Source: Spirosoma sp. KCTC 42546 (GTDB taxonomy: Bacteria; Bacteroidota; Bacteroidia; Cytophagales; Spirosomataceae). Taken from it: DNA of 64,000 nucleotides. The DNA lies in assembly GCF_006965485.1 (NCBI RefSeq), contig NZ_CP041360.1:7110501-7174500 (forward strand). The letters run 5' to 3'. The translations under genes were made by a program, and so were the position numbers. This document shows, one piece after another, positions 29,479 through 37,966 of this stretch; position 1 is the stretch's first letter; each line of letters opens with the position of its first letter. The notes beneath the pieces are model-generated. The model searched no databases, was not told the origin of the DNA, and saw only the letters and a list, made by a program, of their open reading frames with translations.

Positions 29479-30318
29479 ATGACTCGTTTTGAGACAATTG
29501 TTAGTCTTCGTCCGTATCTAGCCACCCTAAGGCCCGAAAAAACGATTGGTTTTGTTCCCACTATGGGCGCACTTCATGAAGGACATATAAAACTAATTGA
29601 AACTGCCCGCCAGGAAAACGACATCGTTATCAGCAGCATCTTTGTCAATCCCGTTCAGTTCAATAATCCCGACGACCTGGCCCGTTATCCGCGTACCCTC
29701 GAAGAAGATAGCCAGCAACTCGAAGCAGCTGGCTGCGATTTAGTTTTTGCCCCTTCCGTTGCCGAAATGTATTCTGAACCACCGGCCATTCGACTGAATT
29801 TCGGGGGGTTGGAAACCGTACTAGAAGGTGCTTTTCGACCCGGACATTTTAACGGGGTGGGGATTGTGGTTTCTAAACTGTTCAACATTGTTCAGCCGAC
29901 ACGTGCTTATTTTGGTCAGAAAGACTTACAGCAAGTGGCCGTCATCCGGCGGCTTATCCGCGACCTGAATTTCCCCGTTGAACTCATCCGCTGCCCAACC
30001 GTCCGTGAAGCCGATGGGCTAGCCATGTCGTCACGCAACCGCAACCTGACAAGCACCGAGCGGGAACAGGCGCCAACTCTGTTTAAGGCACTAACGCTGG
30101 CCCATGACTTGCTAATGGAAGGTCAGGGCACTGTGCAGGCGAAAGTAGCTGTAACAAGTTTATTTGCGGCCAATCCTCATTTTCGGTTAGAGTACGTCGA
30201 AGTAGTGAATGCTGATACGCTCCAGCAAGCCAGTGAAGTACTGGCACCGGGGCAAACAGCCATTTGTTTAGCAGCCCACTTAGGCAACGTCAGACTGATT
30301 GACAATCTGGTGTTTTAG
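29479..30318 (+). CDS. panC: Pantothenate synthetase
   Basis: PanC joins pantoate and beta-alanine with ATP to make pantothenate for coenzyme A. The ATG at 29479 gives 279 residues, the normal length; the TTG at 29449 would add ten unlikely residues. The sequence has the ATP-binding HIGH-type motif PTMGALHEGHIKLI, FVNPVQFNNPDDLARYP, the pantoate pocket GIVVSKLFNIVQPTRAYFGQ, KDLQQ, and the KMSKS-like AMSSRNRNL. It is divergent from the starch-synthase-like gene, an arrangement typical of the phylum. panD is not adjacent. Confidence 0.96.
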   Translation: MTRFETIVSLRPYLATLRPEKTIGFVPTMGALHEGHIKLIETARQENDIVISSIFVNPVQFNNPDDLARYPRTLEEDSQQLEAAGCDLVFAPSVAEMYSEPPAIRLNFGGLETVLEGAFRPGHFNGVGIVVSKLFNIVQPTRAYFGQKDLQQVAVIRRLIRDLNFPVELIRCPTVREADGLAMSSRNRNLTSTEREQAPTLFKALTLAHDLLMEGQGTVQAKVAVTSLFAANPHFRLEYVEVVNADTLQQASEVLAPGQTAICLAAHLGNVRLIDNLVF

Positions 30319-30359
30319 GGGGTAAACGACTATTTTTACAGTAGAAACCAACAAAAACT

Positions 30360-30527
30360 ATGAAACCAACGACCACTCAGGAAGCACCTAACGAAACCAT
30401 TGCGCTACTGCGTCGGCTGGCCGCTGAAAAGCGCGAAACAAAGCGACAAATGCGGGAAGCCTTTGCAACCGACCCGGAGGTTCAAAGAGCTATCACCCGA
30501 TTGAAACAACGCAATAATGAAAATTGA
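30360..30527 (+). CDS. Small hypothetical protein, antitoxin-like in size
   Basis: A 55-residue open frame starts 41 bases after panC: MKPTTTQEAPNETIALLRRL..., continuing with the charged helical stretch AAEKRETKRQMREAFATDPE and ending KQRNNEN. Codon use resembles the neighbours. Its last codons overlap an ATG (30517) that opens only a 15-residue frame (MKIDANFPDVNNITY), which could be a stub of a lost partner. Nothing ties it firmly to a family; an orphan antitoxin is speculation. Confidence 0.45.
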   Translation: MKPTTTQEAPNETIALLRRLAAEKRETKRQMREAFATDPEVQRAITRLKQRNNEN

Positions 30528-30674
30528 TGCAAACTTCCCCGACGTCAATAACATTACTTACTAAGTATCGCTTATCTTTCGCTGGAAGCATCCACAACGC
30601 CATCTCATCATGGATGAATTTGATCTATTGGGTCAACGGTACAACACCACTAAATAGGCGTTTTGACAGGGTTA

Positions 30675-31742
30675 CTATTCCTGGTTTGCTACGCGCCAGG
30701 CCGTTTGAAAAATTAACGTCGCCCGTTTCTGTAGAATCTCATAGGCTATTTTATCGGCTGTGTCGGAAGGCTTCTGGTAATCAGCATGTTCTCCACTTGT
30801 AAAGAACAGAGCTGGGATGCCCTGTTTGGCAAAATTGTAGTGGTCTGAGCGGTAAAAGTATTGTTTGGGATCATTTTCAACATCGTACCCGCCCCGATTT
30901 AAGACTAGATTTACCGATTGCTGATTCGCAACCTCAGCGGCTTTTTGTAGTTCTTTGCCCTGTGCATCCGTAATCAGGTAACAGTAATTGGGTTTCTTCC
31001 GATGCTCATCATCTATACGGCCTACCATATCCACATTAAGATCGCACACAAACTGATTTAGAGGAAGTGGGCTGTTATAAACGAAATAGTTAGAGCCTAA
31101 TAAGCCTCCTTCCTCACCCGAAAACAGGACGAACAAGATACTTCTGCGGGGCCTAATTCCTTGTTGCGCTAAACTATCAACTAGAGCAGCCATACTCAGC
31201 ACTGTTGCCGTACCGGATGCATTGTCGTCGGCACCATGAAACGTCCGTCCTCCAACTCGCCCTAAATGATCATAATGAGCAGACACAACGACCACTTCTT
31301 TTTTTAAATCGGTTCCTATGATCAGTCCACTTACATTGTCGCCCAATAAAACCTTACTGCTATCTGTAGCCGTGAGCGGTATTGGAACAAGTTCATGTCG
31401 CTTGTAGGTGGTTGAATTCGTTCCATAGGTACGCATGCCACCAAACAAAGCAACCTCACTGATAGTAAAATGGAACGTTTGTCGAAAAGAGCCTCGAATT
31501 GAATCAAGCCGAAATGGCGCGATCAAATGACTTTCCCTGAATTCCCGTGTACAATAAAAAGCCGCTTGTAATTGTCCCTTGGTACCTGTTTCACGTCCAC
31601 TTAAACTGTCGGAAGCCAGGAAGAAAACATGTTTTCTTAATAACGAGGACGACACTGAAACTTGAGAAATATCTGGTTGGGCATACGCCTGAGAAAGCGT
31701 AGTTATAACGATAATAAGCATAGGCAATAACTTGCTCAACAT
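30675..31742 (-). CDS. Exported M28-family metallopeptidase
   Basis: M28 peptidases are dizinc aminopeptidases or carboxypeptidases. The preferred ATG at 31742 begins MLSKLLPMLIIVITTLSQAYA, a good signal peptide; the longest frame starts 54 bases earlier. The 355-residue product has all expected ligand and catalytic motifs: SAHYDHLG, GADDNASGTA, FSGEEGGLLGS, LNVDMVGR and a final GEHADYQKPSDT. These supply the His, Asp, Glu-Glu, Asp and His ligands. It is probably periplasmic. Its stop lies 85 bases upstream of the same-strand VanX-type gene's end, so the pair may be linked. Confidence 0.9.
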   Translation of the reverse strand: MLSKLLPMLIIVITTLSQAYAQPDISQVSVSSSLLRKHVFFLASDSLSGRETGTKGQLQAAFYCTREFRESHLIAPFRLDSIRGSFRQTFHFTISEVALFGGMRTYGTNSTTYKRHELVPIPLTATDSSKVLLGDNVSGLIIGTDLKKEVVVVSAHYDHLGRVGGRTFHGADDNASGTATVLSMAALVDSLAQQGIRPRRSILFVLFSGEEGGLLGSNYFVYNSPLPLNQFVCDLNVDMVGRIDDEHRKKPNYCYLITDAQGKELQKAAEVANQQSVNLVLNRGGYDVENDPKQYFYRSDHYNFAKQGIPALFFTSGEHADYQKPSDTADKIAYEILQKRATLIFQTAWRVANQE

Positions 31743-31826
31743 CGGGATGCACATACTGTAATTGGCTAGTTTAAACGTGGCAGCCAATGTAAGCAAACTG
31801 CGGAAAATAGTTTACCTGTATACTTG

Positions 31827-32576
31827 TTAATCCACAATTCGAAAGGCCATTTTAGCCTTTGCCCGCGAGAGGGCGTTAAAATGCCACCACTCGTATTCGA
31901 TGGGACTAAAACCCCCTTGGCGCATGGCTGTGCGCAGAATCTTGCGATTATCGATCTGCTTTTGAGTGAGCTTGCCAGCTTTCAGCATTTCATTCTCTCG
32001 TGATGGATAAGCCAACTCGCCAAAGAAATCGTACTTCGTACCCATATCTAATGGCTCCGGTACGCCGGACCTTCCCTCTTTGGTGGCAACCGTTAAGTCA
32101 ACAGCACAGCCGTAGTTGTGAATAGAGCCCTGACGTGGATCAGCTACATACTTCCGGCGTTCCCGCTCTGAGAGGTTAGGTAGTGCATTCCAGAGATTCC
32201 ATTGCGCCGAACGAGGCCGGGCGGCATCGTATACCAGTAACCGTAGGTTAGGGTAATGAGCTTGCAGGTATTTACTGGCTTCCGCTAGTTTGTGAGCCGC
32301 CATGGGTTGCATATAAGCCCGTGTGAGATCCCCATACACGTCTTTCCCGACGAAATTATCGGTTGTTGAATACTTCAGTTCCACAAGAATTGTGGAGTCA
32401 ATGTTTTGTATGTCGACTAAGCCCTGTTTAACCATAGCCTGCTCGACTTTGGGCTGGGCACTCAGCGTTGCGACACAGAGATACACACAGAAGACACAGA
32501 GATAGACGGAGAATCTGTGTGCATCGTTGCGCATCTTTGTGGATCTCTGTGACATAACTTTTTTATACATCATCAT
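31827..32576 (-). CDS. D-alanyl-D-alanine dipeptidase, VanX/DdpX type
   Basis: This exported M15D zinc dipeptidase would cleave D-Ala-D-Ala in the periplasm for peptidoglycan turnover or recycling. The product is 249 residues from the first ATG. Visible zinc and catalytic motifs are SIHNYGCAVDLTV (SxHxxGxAxD) and EYEWWHFN (ExxWH), with YDAARPRSAQWNLW before them. A later ATG at 32534 gives MRNDAHRFSVYLCVFCVYLC, a usable signal peptide. The signal-peptide region is encoded by a palindromic repeat (32474-32551). Without vanA/vanH nearby there is no case for glycopeptide resistance. Confidence 0.9.
   Translation of the reverse strand: MMMYKKVMSQRSTKMRNDAHRFSVYLCVFCVYLCVATLSAQPKVEQAMVKQGLVDIQNIDSTILVELKYSTTDNFVGKDVYGDLTRAYMQPMAAHKLAEASKYLQAHYPNLRLLVYDAARPRSAQWNLWNALPNLSERERRKYVADPRQGSIHNYGCAVDLTVATKEGRSGVPEPLDMGTKYDFFGELAYPSRENEMLKAGKLTQKQIDNRKILRTAMRQGGFSPIEYEWWHFNALSRAKAKMAFRIVD
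32474..32551. repeat. Palindromic CACAGAGAT repeat inside the VanX-type gene
   Basis: CACAGAGAT occurs as direct copies at 32474-32482 and 32495-32503, and inverted as ATCTCTGTG at 32543-32551. Further complementary CACACAG/CTGTGTG and GCGTTGCG/CGTTGCGC segments lie between or beside them. This resembles an intergenic palindromic element rather than typical coding sequence, yet it encodes the N-terminal signal region of the dipeptidase gene. Confidence 0.7.
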
Positions 32577-32631
32577 AACGCAAATAACGCCAAAACACGC
32601 TACTTTGCTTCATTATCCCCTTATTAGCGGC

Positions 32632-33867
32632 ATGGCTCTTAACTACATCTGGGTTGCTTTCTTCGTAATTGCGTTTTTAGTGGCGCTGGTCAAACTGATT
32701 TTTCTGGGCGATACCGAAATCTTCAAAATCATTGTCGAAGGTCTTTTCGATTCATCCAAGGTAGCCGTCATGGATATAGCCTTGCCCCTGGCGGGTGTCA
32801 TGACGTTTTTTCTGGGGTTGCTGAATATAGGCGAAAAAGCAGGCGCAATCAATTTCTTAGCCCGTATCATTGGGCCCTTCTTTCACAAGCTGTTTCCCGA
32901 AGTACCCAAAGATCACCCCGCCAATGGGCAGATGATTATGAACTTCTCCGCGAATATGCTTGGGTTAGACAATGCCGCTACTCCTTTTGGCCTACGTGCA
33001 ATGGCCAGTTTGCAGGAATTGAACCCAACCAAAGAAACGGCTTCGAATGCCCAAATTATGTTTCTGGTGCTGCACACCTCGGGACTGACCATTATTCCGC
33101 TAAGCATCATGGCACAGCGAGCTATTCTGGGAGCAAAAGATCCCTCCGATATTTTTATCCCCTGCCTGATTGCTACCTACGTTGCTACAGTCGTAAGCAT
33201 GATTGCTGTAGCAATAAAACAACGGATCAACTTGTTGAACAGCACTGTGCTAAGCTGGTTGGGTGGCATTACAAGCCTGATTGCGCTGGCGTTATGGTTC
33301 TTGTCAACAAAAACCAAAGAAGAAATTGAAGTCATTTCGAAAGTAACAGGCAACCTAATTCTGATGCTGATTGTGGTCTCGTTTCTTCTGGGAGCAATGC
33401 GCAAAAAGGTAGACATTTTCGACGCGTTCATTGAAGGGGCAAAAGGCGGCTTTGAAACGTCTGTACGCATTATTCCTTATCTAGTCGGCATGTTGGTCGC
33501 CATTAGTGCGTTCCGAAATTCCGGCGCTATGGACTACGTTATTGATGGCCTGAAATACATGTTCAGCCTGACCGGTATGAACACAGAGTTTACGGACGCG
33601 TTGCCTGTTGCTCTTATGCGCCCATTGAGCGGTTCGGGGTCGCGAGCGCTGATGATTGACGCCATGAAGCAATTTGGCCCTGACTCATTTGTTGGCCGAT
33701 TAGCCTGCATGTTTCAGGGAGCTGCCGATACTACGTTTTATATAGTGGCTTTGTATTTCGGCTCGGTTGGTATTCGAAACTCCCGGTATGCCATTCCATT
33801 CGGCTTATTTGCCGATTTAATGGGGGTTATAGCAGGTATAGCCTTAGGCTATTTCTTTTTTCATTAA
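32632..33867 (+). CDS. Nucleoside-recognition (Gate) domain membrane protein, SpmA-SpmB-like fusion
   Basis: The ATG at 32632 begins MALNYIWVAFFVIAFLVALV and gives 411 residues; the longer frame adds 35 non-membrane residues. It contains two Gate/nucleoside-recognition halves, as in fusions of spore-maturation proteins A and B: ADVxDIALPLAGVMTFFLGLLN-like near the start with MIMNFSANMLGLDNAATPFG, and MRPLSGSGSRALMIDAM with GAADTTFYIVALYFG in the second half. About ten membrane segments are expected. In non-sporulating Bacteroidota the transported substrate is unknown. TACTTTG just upstream (32601-32607) may be a -7 element. Confidence 0.88.
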   Translation: MALNYIWVAFFVIAFLVALVKLIFLGDTEIFKIIVEGLFDSSKVAVMDIALPLAGVMTFFLGLLNIGEKAGAINFLARIIGPFFHKLFPEVPKDHPANGQMIMNFSANMLGLDNAATPFGLRAMASLQELNPTKETASNAQIMFLVLHTSGLTIIPLSIMAQRAILGAKDPSDIFIPCLIATYVATVVSMIAVAIKQRINLLNSTVLSWLGGITSLIALALWFLSTKTKEEIEVISKVTGNLILMLIVVSFLLGAMRKKVDIFDAFIEGAKGGFETSVRIIPYLVGMLVAISAFRNSGAMDYVIDGLKYMFSLTGMNTEFTDALPVALMRPLSGSGSRALMIDAMKQFGPDSFVGRLACMFQGAADTTFYIVALYFGSVGIRNSRYAIPFGLFADLMGVIAGIALGYFFFH

Positions 33868-33895
33868 AACCACAATTTATTGTTATAAAAATGAG

Positions 33896-33929
33896 TAAAA
33901 ACACTGGCTTTATTAGGCCGGTGTTTTTA
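33896..33929 (+). terminator. Terminator of the nucleoside-recognition gene
   Basis: TAAAAACACTGGC (33896-33908) pairs with GCCGGTGTTTTTA (33917-33929) with a single wobble. A T-rich tail follows the 28-base distance from the stop codon. Confidence 0.88.
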
Positions 33930-34684
33930 TTTACAGGCAATTAGTATCAACTACCCACAGCCATCTGGCCTATAGCTAAACCCCTTACCAGCTTCTTTTA
34001 GGGTAGTGTTATAAAGGGACTAAAATGCCCCTCATACTTAAGAAAGTGAAATTCTCCAGGCCGTATTGATACCCATTAATTCTGCTATTAACCTTAGAGA
34101 ATCGTTGACTTAAGGCATTTCCAGCATCCTGCCATCTTACCCTATTTTATCGCAAATTAGCTGTGTTAGTAAAAGGATATGACCTAAGTAGTTTCACGGA
34201 ATTGTACAATCAAGAGTCAAACAAACTAAATTTTACTTTTCACAAAAAATACAATATTTAATACTGATATTACCTAAAATATTTAATTATTATTTTACCT
34301 AAAGATCATATTTAGCACTTATGAATTCGGGAAATTTAACATTATTCTCTATTTTTAATAAGTATATAAGCGCGGGTATATCCCCTTAATCAAATCCAAA
34401 TAATAGCCTTATTTAAACAAAAAAGAAGCTAATAATGAGAACGTTAAGTATAAATACTCAATAATTTATAGGGCATATTATAAAAAGCTAGTCATTCTAA
34501 ATAGCCCTTCCAACTACAAATAGAATTTTCCAGGCACTCCTAAACGAGTTTGCAAATAAGTGGCTTTCTCCGCTTATTCCTGTTCGATCATGAATTATTT
34601 CTACTGTTCTAAATGTCTACTCTATTCTATGTTCTCAATTTTGGGAATTATCGGAATATTACAAAAAAACCTTTCGACAATATG
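33930..34684. other. Long AT-rich region before the first SusC gene, no gene seen
   Basis: No credible coding frame is present across about 750 bases. From about 34170 the composition drops to strongly AT-rich, with runs such as AAATATTTAATTATTATTTT, in contrast to the roughly 50% GC genes around it. No obvious hairpin terminator, tRNA or sRNA was recognised. It probably holds regulatory DNA or remnants of lost sequence. Confidence 0.5.
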
Positions 34685-34715
34685 TATGGAATTTGTATTC
34701 TGTACATTAACTTTG
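34685..34715 (+). promoter_or_regulatory. Promoter of the first SusC/SusD unit
   Basis: TAACTTTG (34708-34715) matches TAnnTTTG, with TATG (34685-34688) 19 bases upstream as a near-consensus -33. The start codon lies 47 bases beyond the -7 element. Confidence 0.6.
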
Positions 34716-34762
34716 TTTCCCAATTTTTAGCACGTTTAGTATAAATTAATCGCTACTTACAA

Positions 34763-37700
34763 ATGAAGAAAATTTTATTTGGAAGTTGGATACTTTCATT
34801 ATTGTTCTGTCTACCCGTTTTAGCACAGGATGTAGTGGTAAGTGGCCAAGTTACTTCATCAGACGACGGGTCACTCCTGCCAGGGGTGACTGTACAGGTA
34901 AAAGGTGCCAATCGGGGTACAAACACCGATGCACAGGGCAATTATCGCATAACTGCTTCGGCTAACAGTACGTTAGTGTTCAGTTTTATTGGGTATCTAT
35001 CACAAGAAGTTGTTGTTAACAGACAATCAACCATCAACGTCGGATTGAAGGGTGATTCTCAGCAACTGAACGAGGTAGTCGTTATTGGATATGGTACGCA
35101 GACCCGTCAGGATGCTACAGGTAGCATTTCATCCGTTAAAGGGGGTACTATTGCTCAGATGCCTATCCAGAGCTTCGAATCAGGTCTGGCTGGCCGGTCG
35201 GCCGGGGTTCAGATCACGGTTCCGAACGGCGTTCTTAACAACCCACCGGTTTTCCGGATCCGGGGAACAAACTCTATTTCGCTTAGCTCGTATCCGTTGA
35301 TCATTGTGGATGGTGTCCCAACTTTCACCGGTGATCAGGGATCGACTAATGCCCCCAGTAACCCACTGGCCAGTATCAACCCAAATGATATTGAAAGTAT
35401 GGACGTAGCTAAAGATGCAGCTGCTACGGCTATCTACGGTAGTCGCGCGGCTAATGGCGTTGTCTTTATTACCACCAAACGAGGTAAGTCAGGTAAAGTC
35501 CGGGTGAACTACGATGGCTGGGTAGGCTTCTCAAACACCTACCGGTTACCGGAGATGTTGAATGCCAGCCAGTATATTAATTTTAAGACGCAAGCGGCTG
35601 CCAATAACCCCACGGCTTCGGCGGTAAAGTTCACGCAAACCAACGATGCCAACGGCAATCCGATCGACACCAAATGGTATGATTATATCTACCGCCAGGG
35701 CGTTTCGCATAGCCATAACCTGAACGTTTCGGGTGGCAGTGAGAATACGAACTACTACTTCTCAGTAGGCTATACAAACCAGAAGGGTGTTCTCCAGAAA
35801 AATGATTTTAACCGGATGAACGCGCTGTTTAATGTAGACAGCAAGCTTAGCAAACTGTTTACCATTGGCGGTAAAATAGCGATTTCGAATGAGCGTAACC
35901 TGGCCGCTGGTACGTCGGGCTCGTTGAATGGTGAAGCCTTTAATACGAGTGGCCTGGGCCGGGTTGGTCTTGTACTGCCTCCAATTCTTTCGCCTTACAA
36001 CAACGATGGTACGTATAATGTAAACGGGTCGGCTATTGGTGTAGCCAATAACATAGCAGGCACCTCGGTTTCTTATCCAAACCCAGTACCTACATTAGAT
36101 TTGAACCGGTCAAATACGGAAAACAATCACATTCAGTCGAATGCCTACATTCAATTCAAGCCATTGGATTGGATCACGCTGAAAAGTACGTATGGTATTG
36201 ATTATCTGCTGATTGACAACGATATATTCCAGGCACCTATCACTAGTGATGGCTATAGTTCAAATGGTAATGCGACGAGCAATTTCCGTAAGTTAAAAAC
36301 GTGGTTGTGGACCAATACAGCGCAGTTTGATCGTTCGTTCGGTGCAGCCCACAACTTTAGTTTGCTATTGGGTCAGGAACAACAACGGTCAACTACGTTA
36401 GGGTATGGTATCAATCGTCAGACACTATCAGATCCGAACTACACCGTTATTCAGGCAGGTTATGTAACGACGAATACAGCCGGGCTAGCTTATGGTGAAA
36501 ACTATTTACTGTCGGCTTTTGGTCGTCTGAACTATAACTATAAAGAGAAGTACTTCCTGAGTGGCAACTTACGCCAGGATGAGTATTCGGCGCTGGGCCA
36601 GAAAAAAGGAACATTCTACGGTCTTTCTGCGGGTTGGGAAATCACCCAGGAAGGCTTCTGGAAAGCCGCTTCGCTGGATAACATCTTCAGCAGTTTCAAA
36701 ATCCGGGGTAGTTATGGTAAAGTAGGGAATATTGGCAGTATTAATGACTATTCGCCATATTCGCTCTATGGCTCCGGTTTATATGGTGGTGCTTCAACCT
36801 TGTTTTTCTCGGTTGTGGGGAACCCATCACTTAAGTGGGAAACCAGTACCAAAACAGATATTGGCTTTAACTTTGGTCTGTTCAACAATCGGATTACAGG
36901 GGAGGTTGCCTACTACAAAAATGATATCGACAACCTGATCCTCAACGTAGCTCAATCGCCATCTACGGGTATTCCAGGTACACTGTCTGGTGTTGCTTAT
37001 CCACCCCAGAACGTTGGAACAATGTACAACAAAGGTCTTGAGGTTTCACTCAACGCCCGGGTTGTCAACACCAAGAGTTTCCAGTGGAGTTCGAACTTCA
37101 ACATTACCTTTAATAAAAATGAAGTTACAGCGCTGGCTCCTGGTTTAAATGTACTCCAAACCGGTACATCGGGTCTGGAAACGGTAAACCAGACGGCTCC
37201 AGGTTATTCGCTAGGTCAACTGTGGGTTGTTCGCACCAATGGTGTTGACCCAGCAACGGGCAAACGGATTTTCGTTAATTCAGCCGGACAGAATGTGTAT
37301 TATCAGTTCTACGCTCCATCGGGCGAGTTTAACTACTCAACCACGCCCGACGGAAAAACGAGATACGTTAGCCCAACTGGCGGTACATCCATTACCCAGG
37401 CTACGGACGCCGTTATGTACGCAAACGTGATCCCAAAAGTATATGGTGGTTTTGATAACAACTTCAAATTCAAAAACTTCGATCTGGGCGTTCTGCTTAC
37501 CTACCAATTAGGTTTCTCGGTTTACTATGGTACCAACGCGGGTCTGCATGACCAACGTTTCTGGAATAATGCAACCGATGTTTTGACCGATGCCTGGCAG
37601 AAAGAAGGGGATACGGGCAAGAAATACGCGAAGCCTGTTTTCAATGACAACACCTCCAATGGCTCAGCCTTCCCAATGGACATCAACGTATTCAAAGGTG

Positions 37701-37945
37701 ATTTCCTGAAAGTTCGGTCAGTAACCTTTGGCTACACGCTCCCCGCATCGTTGCTGTCGAAAGCTAGAATCAGTAGCCTGCGTCTCTATGTGAGCGGTCA
37801 GAATTTAGGTGTACTCACGAAATACCCTGGTCCAGATCCAGAAGTATCCTCTAACGGATCGACTGTCAATGGTGGACAGGGTGTCGACAGAAATACGATC
37901 GGTAATGCCCGTACGATCACCGTTGGTCTGAAAGCCGGTTTTTAA
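34763..37945 (+). CDS. SusC/RagA-family TonB-linked outer membrane protein
   Basis: SusC proteins are 22-strand TonB-dependent barrels that import glycans or peptides bound by a SusD lid. The 1060-residue product has a signal peptide (MKKILFGSWILSLLFCLPVLA), a CarboxypepD_reg domain at about 25-105 (LLPGVTVQVKGANRGT, FSFIGYLSQE), the TonB-box-like region VVVIGYGTQTRQDATGS, and the plug with IRGTNSISLSSYPLIIVDGV and IYGSRAANGVVFITTK. It ends VGLKAGF. A SusD gene follows 21 bases later. The substrate cannot be read from sequence, and no glycoside hydrolases are nearby. Confidence 0.95.
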   Translation: MKKILFGSWILSLLFCLPVLAQDVVVSGQVTSSDDGSLLPGVTVQVKGANRGTNTDAQGNYRITASANSTLVFSFIGYLSQEVVVNRQSTINVGLKGDSQQLNEVVVIGYGTQTRQDATGSISSVKGGTIAQMPIQSFESGLAGRSAGVQITVPNGVLNNPPVFRIRGTNSISLSSYPLIIVDGVPTFTGDQGSTNAPSNPLASINPNDIESMDVAKDAAATAIYGSRAANGVVFITTKRGKSGKVRVNYDGWVGFSNTYRLPEMLNASQYINFKTQAAANNPTASAVKFTQTNDANGNPIDTKWYDYIYRQGVSHSHNLNVSGGSENTNYYFSVGYTNQKGVLQKNDFNRMNALFNVDSKLSKLFTIGGKIAISNERNLAAGTSGSLNGEAFNTSGLGRVGLVLPPILSPYNNDGTYNVNGSAIGVANNIAGTSVSYPNPVPTLDLNRSNTENNHIQSNAYIQFKPLDWITLKSTYGIDYLLIDNDIFQAPITSDGYSSNGNATSNFRKLKTWLWTNTAQFDRSFGAAHNFSLLLGQEQQRSTTLGYGINRQTLSDPNYTVIQAGYVTTNTAGLAYGENYLLSAFGRLNYNYKEKYFLSGNLRQDEYSALGQKKGTFYGLSAGWEITQEGFWKAASLDNIFSSFKIRGSYGKVGNIGSINDYSPYSLYGSGLYGGASTLFFSVVGNPSLKWETSTKTDIGFNFGLFNNRITGEVAYYKNDIDNLILNVAQSPSTGIPGTLSGVAYPPQNVGTMYNKGLEVSLNARVVNTKSFQWSSNFNITFNKNEVTALAPGLNVLQTGTSGLETVNQTAPGYSLGQLWVVRTNGVDPATGKRIFVNSAGQNVYYQFYAPSGEFNYSTTPDGKTRYVSPTGGTSITQATDAVMYANVIPKVYGGFDNNFKFKNFDLGVLLTYQLGFSVYYGTNAGLHDQRFWNNATDVLTDAWQKEGDTGKKYAKPVFNDNTSNGSAFPMDINVFKGDFLKVRSVTFGYTLPASLLSKARISSLRLYVSGQNLGVLTKYPGPDPEVSSNGSTVNGGQGVDRNTIGNARTITVGLKAGF

Positions 37946-37966
37946 TCAAGAAAGAAGAACTAACAA

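Noticed and set aside
30524..30802. 92-codon plus-strand frame after panC
   Set aside because: It overlaps the convincing M28 peptidase gene and has no recognisable motif.
31827..32576. Glycopeptide resistance from the VanX-type gene
   Set aside because: VanH, VanA and a VanRS pair are absent, and VanX-like dipeptidases are common in peptidoglycan recycling.
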